From assembly GCA_034670405.1 (NCBI GenBank), contig JAXDDX010000041.1, positions 1,991,001 through 2,055,000 of the forward strand: DNA of 64,000 nucleotides, in the 5' to 3' direction. The notes under the pieces were generated by a model that was not told where the DNA came from, searched no databases, and saw only the letters and a program-made list of their open reading frames with translations. Below are positions 1 to 11,080 of this stretch, piece by piece. The stretch's first letter is position 1. Each line of letters begins with the position of its first letter. The stretch comes from Hoplostethus atlanticus. Taxonomy: Eukaryota > Chordata > Actinopteri > Trachichthyiformes > Trachichthyidae. Made by a program: the position numbers and the translations under genes.

Positions 1-439
1 ACATTTATTCCCCCTAAGGCACTACAAAATGGTAGTGCCTTAGGTTTCCAGCATTAGCAATGGCAAGGAAAGTTCAATTATTCAGATTCTCAACAATCTT
101 AGGACCTGTGTGTATGTGTGTGTGAGTGTGTCTGTGCTTCTCTCTGTTTAGTTATACAATATGGAAATTAAAATACTAGATTATCCTTGGGCATGCATCT
201 TAATTCATGGACAGCATAATGAGGAAACCCTATGGTGCTATAAACATGTGGAAAAAGCTGTATATAACATCTCTAGCTGGTAGCCATGGAGAAGCAGTGA
301 GGGGGGGGGGGGGTCTTGCCATGGATATCATACATTATGACACAGAAAGTGAATAGTACACCCTGGAAGTTATCTCAGATATTCAAAGAGGATGTAGAAG
401 TCCACTTATGTAGCAGCTAAGAATGATGCAGGATTACAG

Positions 440-1371
440 CATGTGCTACTATCTAACTGATCGAGACTGTTTTGTCCCAATCAATACATTCTCTTCATAA
501 AGAATGATCCATGTTCCATGTGGAGTGCCGCAAGGCTCAATTCTGGGTCCGATACTGGTCAGTCTGTATATACTACCACTAGGGGCCATCATCCGCAAGC
601 ATGACATTGCTTTTCATGCTTTGTTATGCGGATGACACACAACTTACATAGCGGTTACACCAGAAACTGTTAGCCCCCTTGATGGCCTTAAAAACTGCAT
701 CTCAGACATAAATGTGTGGATGACACAAAACTTCCAACTCAACCAGGATAAAACAAGAGGTTTTAGTAATTGGTCCAAAGGGGCAGAGGGAAAAAGTGAC
801 CTCACAACTAACTGCACTATCGCAACACGTTAGGCGAGAAATTTGGGCTTTATCAGTGACTCTGATTTAACTTATAAAGAACATGACTAAAACTGCACCA
901 CTTAAAGAATATTACAAAAAGGTCAGACCTTTTCTGTCTCCCCCTGATACAGAGAACCCTGTGCATGCTTTTGTTACAAGTAGGCTGGACTACTGTAATG
1001 CACTGCTCTCAGGTTTTAACCAGAACAAAGAAAAGAGCCCACATTCCCCCCTGCACTGGCCAATTACTTTTAGAATCGATTTTAAGATGCTTTTACTTAT
1101 CTATAAATCTTTCCAGTCTAATTATATTGATTGATCCTGATTATATTACAATATGCTAACAAAATATGTCCCTGCCAGAGCCCTCATGTCCACAGACACT
1201 CTGCTCTTCACTATTCCAAAAACACAGACTTATCGTGAAGCTGCTTTTAGCATCTATGTACCAAAACTCATTTAATCTTTTATCTTTCTCCACTTTGAAT
1301 CTGTGCACTTTTTATTTGATGTAAAGCATCTTAATGTACGAAATGTGCCATATAAATAAAGTGTGATTGCT
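440..1371 (+). mobile_element. Decayed L2/CR1-like LINE, 3' part of the reverse transcriptase and tail
   Basis: Conceptual translation in shifting frames gives reverse transcriptase landmarks of fish L2/CR1/Rex1-type LINEs in order: a [15 protein letters not shown] motif near 523-555, the YADDTQL catalytic motif near 624-644, and a SRLDYCNALLSG segment at about 979-1014. The sequence closes with the usual tail, a GTAAAGCA...CATATAAATAAAG motif at about 1321-1361. Several frameshifts and stops make it inactive, and the 5' part is missing. The exact clade (L2, Rex1 or other) is not settled here. Confidence 0.88.
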
Positions 1372-1675
1372 TAAATCTAACAAGCTACAGCAAGCTGATC
1401 TGATGAATCACTCAGTAAACGTAGCATTGCACACAGTATACAAACACATTTACGTTTTATATTGAAGACGTTTAAAAGACTACGACTTTTTGGGAGTTTG
1501 GCCCATTGGTCACTTTGCCCAATAAAAACCAATACCAACCTGGATTGTATTTTTACACTTTGGATAATGCTACTCAACGCCAATTACTTACCATACTGTA
1601 TGCTAAAAGATATTGGTGCCAATTCTCTCATCAGATATTGGGTAAGGTAACCAATGGCCCAAACATTGGCCCAGT

Positions 1676-1829
1676 CATTTAACTGACACGCTTATCCAGA
1701 GAGACTAGCATCTAGGGGGTCTTGCTCAATGATGCTTTGACAGAGCATGGCTATTGACGGATACAAGTTGGCAGATGAAAGAGATCAAACCTGTGACCTC
1801 GTTTCAGCTACAGGAGAGTCTCTCCAACC
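1676..1829 (-). mobile_element. tRNA-derived SINE remnant (copy 1)
   Basis: On the minus strand a B-box-like GGTTTGATC lies inside 'GGTCACAGGTTTGATC', as in the copy at 57178. The body (CATTGAGCAAGAC) and the tail next to CTCTCTGGATAAGCGTGTCAGTT follow. The A-box end is degraded. The same family occurs at 1944, 19040 and 57178. Confidence 0.72.
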
Positions 1830-1943
1830 ATGAATGCAATTCATAAAATAATTAAAAGTCTGCCTGTCAGCAAGAAAAGGTTTAATGTTGTTTGACACTG
1901 CTAGGCATTAGCAAGAGCAATTGCCGGGACACACAGCAGTTAA

Positions 1944-2065
1944 GCATTTAGCTGATGATTTTATCCAGAGAGACTTATGAGTGAGCTAGGGGCTCAGTGT
2001 CTTGCTCAATGATGCTTTGATAGGACATGGCTGTTGACGGACACATACTATAAGTAACAGGGGCA
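1944..2065 (-). mobile_element. tRNA-derived SINE remnant (copy 2, tail half)
   Basis: It shares the core GTCTTGCTCAATGATGCTTTGA with the copy 250 bp to the left and has the same tail (ATCCAGAGAGACTTA). The tRNA-like promoter half is truncated. It is a separate insertion, or a tandem duplicate, in the same orientation. Confidence 0.68.
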
Positions 2066-3049
2066 TTAAGCAATTTAATAATGAATTTAATAAATAATAT
2101 AAAAGTCCCAATTTCACAGTAGAACATGTAAGCTAGCTAGTTAGAGCAGAGATCCAACAGTAACGTCGAGTGAAATAAATGTCCCAAATACAAGCTGGGT
2201 AGAAAATATGAATTACCAGAAAGGAGCCTAAATTCATTCAATATTTAAATGTATATGTATATTACAAAATGTATTAACAAAACGAGACATTGCATGTAGT
2301 GGAACACACTGACATGTTTATCTGGTTGCCATGGATATGGTTATGACTTTCATTAAGAAGAAGAAGAAGAATAGTAGTAGTAGAGAACAGACGAGTCTGA
2401 GTGGTGTAGGGAATTGTAGAAGAAAGATGGAAACCATCACTTCCTGTGGCTAAAGATAGAAGAAAGGTGTGATTTCACAGTCCTCACACAAGCTTGTTTT
2501 TAGTGCAGAAATGTGAGTCTAATCCTCAAATGGGAGGATTTTCATTCGCTGCCTCTTTCATCCTTGTCAAACGGACTTCACTTTTCCAATATATGACTGG
2601 ATTAATCACAAATCCAAATCCTCTCCTATTGTACATAAGTGCTTTTATGTACAAATGGATTTTTCTTTTATTTCACAGGCCAAAGAACATTGCTGCCGCC
2701 TGATTGCATCCAGACCCATTTGACAAATCTTTTAGTGTCATACAAGAGGGCACAATGACAGGGCTGTACATAAACAAGCTGTCTTGTCTGTTACTCGCGG
2801 CAGGAGAACTAATGTCCAACAGGCAAATATGTTTGAATTTTTCATTTCTTACGCCTGATTGGTTTGATTTGCGAGTGAATCTCTTCCAGCCCATTAGAGA
2901 TATGCTGGGAGGGTGCCACCACCAGCTGACCTGCAGAGTTTGCATTAAATTACATCTCTATAAATTGCCATAGAATAACCACCAGTCTGCCAGACTTGGT
3001 GTGTATGGCACAGACCTACTGCAACATTACACTGGGGACTTCTCGAGAT
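2066..3049. other. dpp6 intron, no recognised feature
   Basis: It holds a short AAG/TAG microsatellite at about 2356-2383. Short open frames near 2494-2973 exist on both strands and look random. No exon or named repeat was recognised. Confidence 0.5.
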
Positions 3050-3668
3050 AAAGGAAAAATCCATGCTAAAACCTTTAACACTGTTAAAAAACAGCTAATG
3101 GTGAGGTAGGTTGCATTTATAGGCCCATGTTGTTGTTTGTGGTGTATTTTTCTTATTTCCGTGAATAACTGGCCTAACGTAGACAATGTGATGCCACATC
3201 GAGATATATGCAGCGTAGCTACAATGGAGTTTAAACACAGAAAAGTCACACATGATTACATGATCATGACTGCACATGATCAATGATGATGTTACTATCA
3301 AAACGTTTGTCAACCTTGTACAGCACGTGAGCGCTTTAATATTTTTTAGAGCATCCATCATATGAATAAAGTATATGGTGTAGCCTCGATTCTGAATGAC
3401 ATTGAATTTTTTTCCTCATCATTTAGCTGTGTGTGGGTTTTCTTCCCCTCTGCTTGTTTTTCCTTGTTTGTATGGACTACACTTGAGTGCAATAGGCCTC
3501 TCTACGGTTTTACTCTGGGGGGTTGTCGAAAGGCATTCTGGGAAATGTAGGACATCACTAAATTAAGTAGAAGTAGACTTCATCACAAAATAACTGCTGG
3601 AAGGCACTGATCATCACAAATTGAAGATAACATAACTGTAGGAGTATCTGAGGGTGGATTTTTCCTTT
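3050..3668. mobile_element. MITE-like element with 13-14 bp terminal inverted repeats
   Basis: The left end AAAGGAAAAATCCA (3050-3063) is the exact reverse complement of the right end TGGATTTTTCCTTT (3655-3668). Both ends are flanked by TA, which would fit a Tc1/mariner-type TA target duplication; the right flank could also be read as TTAA. The 0.6-kb interior codes for nothing recognisable. A diverged relative of its right end occurs inverted at 51066. Confidence 0.72.
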
Positions 3669-4564
3669 AAGCCTGTGTGCATGTTTAGTATGATAGTATA
3701 TTCCAATATAATGCACGCAATGAAATTATGAATTACTGAATGTAATGCTACATCAGAACCAACCGAACACTGCAGCTGATTGCCAATCCCATAACTGATC
3801 CGTACACGTTAAACCCAAATGGAACTACATGTGATTTCTGAGCCAGCCATAAATAAACTGCCCATTTCCATACAAGGCCACATTGCAGAGGCAATTAATC
3901 ACAGCTGTTGGGCATTACTTTCCCTTGTCACTATGGAAACAGAGTAGGAGTGATTAAGGTATTTATCGGCGAGCGTCCCTTATAGCTAGCTCCCGTGCTT
4001 GGCGAACACGCATTATGACACGGCTACGGTGGTGATGAGTCCCTTGTGTGAGGGGAAACTATTTTCCCGCTCTGCTCTCATGTATAATGGATGAAGGCAA
4101 ATGTTTTTTGTGTTAGTCTCAACAGGGAAGTCTTTTTGAAAACAAGAATAAGACAGTGATCTCAAACATAAGCGGATAAATCATGAATGCAACTCGAGTT
4201 TCCTCTCATTTCATCACTCCGTTTCTTTGACAGTATGTCTACCGGTATCTGTCGAGGGAGGTAAAACATATCCGTAAATATTACAGTATGGCTGTACTAA
4301 ATCGAAGATTTACCTTCATCTCAGCAGCACTAGAGGTGCACGCCAATGAAGAAATAATGCTACTGGGATAATGCTATCTGCTCACTATAGACTATATGGT
4401 AGGAAGATAAGCGCACAACTCCCATTTTCTAAGGGGGAGGTGGCACAGTCACCAACTACTGCTCTGTATTGGTTTTTTTAACGATAGATGGCTATATCAA
4501 GGCAGCATCGGGAAATGCTCCATCATAACATTAGCCCAGGATCTGGACCCATATTGGACTGTGT
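3669..4564. other. dpp6 intron, no recognised feature
   Basis: AT-leaning non-coding sequence. I saw no coding exon, tandem array or recognised transposon. Confidence 0.5.
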
Positions 4565-4745
4565 AAATTACATTACATTACATTACAGGCATTTATCAGA
4601 CGCTTTTATCCAAAGCGACTTACAATAAGTGCATTCAACATAGATAGGCAGGAGAACTACTAGTCACCAGAAATCGAAAGTGCATTTCCTTCCTAAACAA
4701 GCATCTAAGAGCAGAACTAGTGCTAAGGTAAAAGTGCAATAATTT
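4565..4745. repeat. Teleost dispersed repeat of the 'ACGCTTTTATCCAAAGCGACTTAC' type
   Basis: A (ATTAC)n run at about 4568-4588 leads into GGCATTTATCAGACGCTTTT and AAGCGACTTACAATAAGTGC. This block is common in many fish genomes and resembles the tail of the SINEs listed here. The remainder up to the GTAAAAGTGCAAT end also matches my memory of fish dispersed repeats. Its class is not established here. Confidence 0.72.
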
Positions 4746-4970
4746 AGCCACCTACTTTTAATTCAACAAATGAGACAAATAAGTAAATCAAATACACAAG
4801 AGCTAATAAATGTAGCTAGTAAATGTGTAGTGCACAGACTGGGTGAGCAACTAGTAAGAGCCAGACCTCTGACTCAAATTGTATTGCTATGGAGAGTCAG
4901 TGTTCAAAACAAGCAGTGTAGGTCATGTCCATATCAACACCTCCACAATCTCTTCAGTCTCAGTTCACTA

Positions 4971-5141
4971 CACAGCAAAAATCCTCAGGATTCATTTAAC
5001 TCAGAGAGTGTAAACGTCTGAGTTAATTGCCCCGGAGCTGTATCGCCTCTGTGAATGAACTAACACTCAATTAACACTTGTCAACCGCAACAAATTGTCA
5101 CCGAAAAGTCAACGCCTATCAAAACTGAAACTTTTGCTGTG
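4971..5141. mobile_element. Short MITE with CACAGCAAAA termini
   Basis: The left terminus CACAGCAAAA (4971-4980) is the reverse complement of the right terminus TTTTGCTGTG (5132-5141). The interior has the ACTCAGAGAGTGTAAAC / TTAACACT motifs seen in a widespread fish MITE. No clear target duplication was identified. A probable end fragment of the same family is at about 51328-51363. Confidence 0.6.
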
Positions 5142-8100
5142 CACCAACTCAAATCGGTTCAAATGAGATATATGAGTTATATGAGATAACGTTGCGGCTA
5201 TACGGTTTGCCGGACCAGACTTACTTCACCTTGTCAAAACAGCCCGGGCCATTGCAAATGTTTTGCCTGGAACTGAAAAGTCATCTGAAGCAGTGCTGAG
5301 GAGAGTTGGGGTGAAGGGTGAAGGGAGGCTGAGACTAAGTCAGAAGGCAGGATTTCACTGCACGTCCCCTCGGCTCACACCCAGAGCCGATTGTTATTCA
5401 CCGGCCGGGCAGCAGTGCCAGTATATGGTGCACCTCTCAGGAACATTAAGAATTGAAAAGTCTCTTTCCCCGTTGTTCTTATCTATCAGCCTTCATTCCA
5501 TACCGCACGCTCGTCATGCCACTCCGGGAAAAATAAATTGGCGTCATGGAAACAATGTGTACCTGCAGACACGCTCTCTTCCTGCAAATGAAATGCCCCA
5601 CAGCCCAGTGCTTCGGGGGGCCTAATAAAAAAATAAATAAAAAAAATAATAAAAAAAGAGTCTGGGCTCCCATTGATGTTTACCCAGGCTAATGTATTCT
5701 GGCCTGCTGGTTTTTATCGCTTCCTCAGACAAAATATGAACGTCCATGTAGAAAGAATAGACTCCTACCTTCTTATCATTGGCGTACTGTTCTGCCGAAG
5801 CGTTCTCACAATGAAAAAGGTCTGGTTGTTTAGACAAGTCTATTTTTTTTCCCCAGAAATCTTTTTTAGTTTCACCCCAACTCCTGCAACTGATTTTTTA
5901 TTTTTTTAAATTTATAAATCAAACGCTTGAGGCAGGCAACACAGTCACTGCATTTCTGTGCGAGACAAACGAAGCAGGACAGTGAAGGATTCCTTAATGT
6001 ATTATGGACACTAAGGGACACCAGTGAATGTTCAAATACGCTCGCACAGCTTTCTGTGAAGACCCAGTGGATTAAAAAAAAAAAAAATCACACAGAATAA
6101 TATCAAACTCTGAATCCCCCGGGTATTGGAGTGTGTGCGCGCACGGGGCCATTTCCATTTCTCTCATGTTAGACATTACTTTGTTTGTATGCCTGTTTGT
6201 TGCCATGGTAACCCCATCAAAGGGTACAACATAATTCACTGTTTACCCTCTATCTGGCCACCTGTTGTTATTAATTGAACCCTCTTGGTCATGCTATCCA
6301 CCTGTGGATGAGAGAGCATGCCCTGCATGTGAGAGCAGCCACTGAAATATTAAACAAGTTTGCACATACTGTATTCCTTTTATAATTAAGGGTTACAGCT
6401 TCCAAGCCCGGCATTCAATTCACCCATATGAATGCGCATTACATAAGCACTGTGTTCTTCATTCGATGCAATTCTGAGTACTGGGTATAGGGATCTCGTG
6501 TGGCTACTGCGAGTGCACTGCGTAACCCAAGTGAACTCAATCTGAACAGAATGGTATGCCGTTTCGTCGCACTCGTGGACTCTACACCTAACGGTTGCAG
6601 CCTAAACCACGCCGCCGCTGCCTGAATGCAATGTTTTTTTAATGTATGTCGGGTGATATGTATAGTCGACTGTCTACTTTATACCCCTACCGCCCCCCTC
6701 GCCCTAAATTTGAGGTCCAATGTCCCTGCGTGGGCCAGTGTGTAGTCATGTGAAGTGTCGATGTGAGTTATACCCATCAGATACAGAGTTATTGCAGGTT
6801 TTAATGTGGTTTTCAGAAGGGTGGTCGGCACTTCTGCAGTTTAAAAGCATGTAATTAAATGAATAAGGAATTAATAATTGAGAACCAATTGTACTTGTCC
6901 CATCTCATGGACGGTTACAGCTGACCTACATCGTGTTTTCCCTAATCGAGGGCACAGCCTTGGTCCAATACGAACGACTTAATCATCTTTCTATTTCGAA
7001 AAAGCTATAATACGCGCCGCCTGCTTCTTTATCACCTGTGAAGGCCTTTATGAATGCTGGTTACCTGAGCTTCAGGCTAGATAGTTGTTTCAAGTGTTGA
7101 GGCATGACCCTGACCCAGCGAGGGGGAGGAGGGCGGGACTAACATTATACTTATCTGCCTCAAGGCCTATTGTAGCTTTAAATCTACATGCATTTTCTTT
7201 CATGGAAAATGTCTCTTACAAGTGAGTTACCACTACGAAAAGTAATCTGACTGCTAATAAAAACAATATTGTACAACCATCCAAACCAACCAAGGAATCC
7301 ACAGTCAGTGATAGTAAAGAAACAGCCAAAATAAAATACTTTCTCCTTTAGATTTAACCAGTTTCCTCTGGCACTGACAGAGGCAATTCTCATCTTCTTT
7401 CACTTGAGGGGAAATTCAGACTGAGCAAGGTTAACAGATTGAGACATAACACGTCTAATCTAATTCGATATGTAGTTAGGCTACTCTGTTTGTTGTGATT
7501 TAGGCTACCTAATCATAAGCAATAATTTGCCGACTCAAATCCCAGACTAGCTGCGAAAATCTGGCCGGAGAAAGTGAACGAGAAACTCTCTTCCCTCCCT
7601 GAAGAATTACAGTCGAGATCAGGGCCAAGGCGTTTAACCCTTGATTGCTCCATTAGAGCTGCTCAGTGGCCGACAGCAGAAGACTGCGGTTGTACCGGGC
7701 AGCTCCCAGGTGTGCATACGTGCAACTGTGTGAGTGTGAAGCAGAGCCTTGCTAAAAAGAGAGCATGCATGCTCCGTCAACCTCCCCTGGTTAAATAAAG
7801 TGTTGTTGAAGACAAGTAAGTACAGTCGGAAATAAAGGCAAGTGGGAATAAACAAGTTGCATGAATGAGCATGCTTTGACTGCTAATGACTATGATTTTT
7901 CCTGCAGCAATGTACAGGATATCTGAAATTTCTAATAACTGCAACTGCAACTCTTCTCTTAACACATTCATCTAACATCTCTTATCGTTATAGTGATGAA
8001 ATCTTAAACCAAAGGACAGCAGATTCATATCTAAGAGGAGTCAAAAATAAAAATTGCGCCCAACTAAAGGCAAGTTTTTAAACACACAGATGAACTTCTC

Positions 8101-9310
8101 AATGCCATAAATCACCATTGGAATTTACTTTTCATTTATTTTGTACAAAGTGGCAAGGAAGAAGAATGCCGCCTTGGCTTCAAGTTACAGTAGAGAGGTG
8201 CTCCGTGGAGAATGGGGCTTCAAAATAAAATGAAAGTGAAGGGCAGATCTTCCAATGATTGTCAGCTTTTGAAAAATTAAAGTTGTTTTCCTCAACTAAC
8301 CCATAGCAAAATAGTTTAAAAAATGCATCATGTTTCAGCATACAGGCGTTCCTCAGGATACGTATCAAGTTAAGCTAATCAACCAATCAGATGTACAGTA
8401 ATTGCACTGCAATTTTAAAAACCGTGCTTCTGCTATACATGATTACTCCCTGAGGAAGGTCTGTCAGCCAAAATGATTCAGCCAAAAATAATTAAAAAAA
8501 TAAAAACTTTTAAATTTTGAATGTTTCTGTGTATTTAGATGTCCTGCAACTGCACATTTTGCCGGAGGCTGCTTTTCTCCATGCATAAGTTCAAGAATGG
8601 CATGCATGGGGAATGGTGCATACATGAAAGCAAAAATTGTGAAGGTCTGAAGGTCTGATTTTGTGTCGTCAAGCTCAGAAAACACAAGGCATGGGATTCT
8701 GATCTACATGTCCAACACATGTATACAGAGCACTACTGAGAATTTCACAGTAGATCTCTGCTGGCTATTTCATCTGCTTGTTTGGTAGTCTACCACACTA
8801 GTCATCATCCAGTCATGAAATCTATCATACTACTGATAATGATGATGATGACGACAGGCAATGATAATCAAAAAGTTTCAATATCTTGACCAGTCCCGCC
8901 GAAACAGCTTAATGCTCCTCCATTGAGTCTTTTCAGGCACTTCAGTTTCTGAGCAGACAATTACTAGCATTGAAATAAGTATCATTCTTGAACACAACCG
9001 TCAATGAACCACTCGGTCATCCTGAACGCGGCTACGGAGGAGACGGTCGGGCTTTGACGGACGTGCTCGGCGGGCCACGGCTAACGAGCCCTGATGCCGA
9101 GGCTGGGGGAATAGCCTGTTAGGCAGCAGAGTTGACCAGACACAAGACTGACGACGCAGTACACACGGATAACCACACGCCTGGCTTTATCTCGACACTT
9201 AGCGGTGTGATTTAAAGTTCAGCTTCCCCTTTGAAGATTTGCTTCTCTGCCTCAAGGAGATCAGAAAAGAAATGGGGCATAATTAGCCACGGGCTAATAA
9301 AGGCAACTCC
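5142..9310. other. dpp6 intron, mostly unrecognised
   Basis: Contains A/T-rich runs near 5625-5660 and 6074-6087. At 8343-8540 there is a possible old repeat in which TTCCTCAGG (8347-8355) and CCTGAGGAAGG (8449-8459) are inverted, followed by GTCAGCCAAAA and an AATAAAAAC-like tail. A GAT/GAC-rich run lies at 8838-8855. Open frames here (such as 5263-5625) rely on non-ATG starts and show no family features. Confidence 0.45.
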
Positions 9311-9311
<1 letters not shown>

Positions 9312-9352
<41 letters not shown>

Positions 9353-9358
9353 AAAAAA
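9312..9358. repeat. (CA)n followed by poly-A
   Basis: About 36 bp of perfect CA dinucleotide followed by an 11-base A run. Confidence 0.97.
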
Positions 9359-10586
9359 TCCCTGGAGAATATCAAAGGGGGAAAGATGCAGTCAAGGTAT
9401 ACACTCGTATGCACATGCACAAACACACAGTAGGATAGCAGCTGCAACGGAGAAAACATAGAAAATAAAGTGATTTACAGTATTGAGGCAGCGTTTTTTA
9501 TTTTTTTTAAATTTAATATGGATAGGACTCATCGTATCAAAGCAGAAAAAATGAGTTCTCAATAAATGAAGGATTGCATTCTCTTTATTTCTCTCCCCTC
9601 TACCCTCCTCTCTCTCTCTACCTTCTACCTCTCCTGCTGCCTCAAAATAGCCCGGAGAGAGTGCTTCTCTACTCTGACAAGCGGAGAACAGTTTGCACTC
9701 CTGTCAAGCTACAATGGAAAGAAAAGGTCGATGGTGTGTCTCCCACGAGAGTGTCACAGAGAGAAGAAATGTGTGCATTAGCCCCGGCGTTTGCATCGAA
9801 TCTGAACCGCGGAGACAGCATCCGGCTCCTCCGTTGTAACGGCGAGTGGGCCTATCAATAATTGAAGGTGCGCTCACACCTTTACTGTCTCTGGAAGATA
9901 CAGAAACAAAATAGCAGCCCAAGAATGGACAGATGCATGCACGCGTTACTGAGTGAAGAGTTAAAAAGTACATTGTGCACCATAACAATGTATTGTTGTA
10001 TATGCTGCACTCAATGCACATTGAATGCTAGTCCATCCAGCATATACGGCAGCCTGTAATGTGTACTGCGATAGTTGCAGGACTAAAATGAACAGGTAAC
10101 TGACAGGTTAACCCCCCCCCCACCCCATGTCCTCTCACCATTGTGTGAGTGACAACCCCTCTTACTCCCTCGAACTGTCTACAGCGGCACATACTATAAC
10201 CAAAAGAATATATTTTCAGAAATCTTGGTTGTCACTGGATGGTTGTGTGTATGTCTGTCCTCCTTTTCTACTCTCTTATTAGAACGAAGAGAGAAGAGGG
10301 TGAGGGGACAATTGCAAGGTGCTGGACATGTGGGGGGGGGGGGGAAGGGGAAAACATACAGCGCTGTATTGAGCCCGGCTAGCTGATGGAAGAACCTCAG
10401 GCGGGTTTTTGCACGAGGCGTTCAATTACAGGCAAGCCGGTAGAGAGGATATATGCACTCATGCGTATGCTCATGTCAATAAATACAGAGAAAAGAAGGT
10501 TAACAAGGTTTTTTGTTCACGCCTCTTGTGCAGGAGTCAGCATATTAATTACTACAGGGTAGAAATATCGATGCGGTTTTGTCAAT
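9359..10586. other. dpp6 intron, no recognised feature
   Basis: Contains a poly-C run near 10112-10120 and a poly-G run near 10332-10343. Overlapping short frames on both strands around 9574-10021 look random. Confidence 0.5.
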
Positions 10587-11080
10587 TTGTCATCTAATGG
10601 TGCAGCACTGCAACTTGGAGGTGGAGGTATGTTGACAGCTGAGGATGAAGATGGAGATGTTGAAGATCAGCCAGAGGATAACCAACACCCCAAAGGGATG
10701 CTCCTCCTCAGCTTCTTCGGTGGAAAAACACGCCACAACGCTAGTTTTCCTGGACAGCCTTTCCACCAGCTGAGGAGATCAGCTCCAGTACTATGGCAAC
10801 GTATTCTCTGAAGACCTTCAAGTTATCATTGATGAATCCAACCTGTCTGCCAAACAGCGCAGCCCTGAAGAAAAAAACAACACTTAACCTCATGCTGAAT
10901 GAACAGACCACTTGGGTTTCTCAAGTTGCTGATACAATGCCTCTGACAAGGTGGGAGGCCATCAAAAGAGTCCTCCATTTCAACGATGACAATGCCCAGC
11001 CAACCGGAGGAGATGATGACCATGACGAGCTGTATAAGGGCCCGTACTGACTCACAATGCAACGTGCACCATAGAGTGAG
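10587..11080 (+). pseudogene. piggyBac-like transposase relic (N-terminal third)
   Basis: The upstream frame encodes an acidic stretch (EDEDGDVEDQPEDN), as is usual before the transposase domain. The next frame (10793-11050) encodes MPLTRWEAIKRVLHFNDDN and then HDELYKG, matching the conserved piggyBac/PGBD segment 'R..E.IKR.LHFNDN...D.LYK.RP'. After LYK a small frameshift restores an RPVL-like reading. The catalytic core and C-terminus are absent, and no TTAA-flanked termini were found. It is a broken, truncated relic and not a domesticated gene. Confidence 0.78.
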
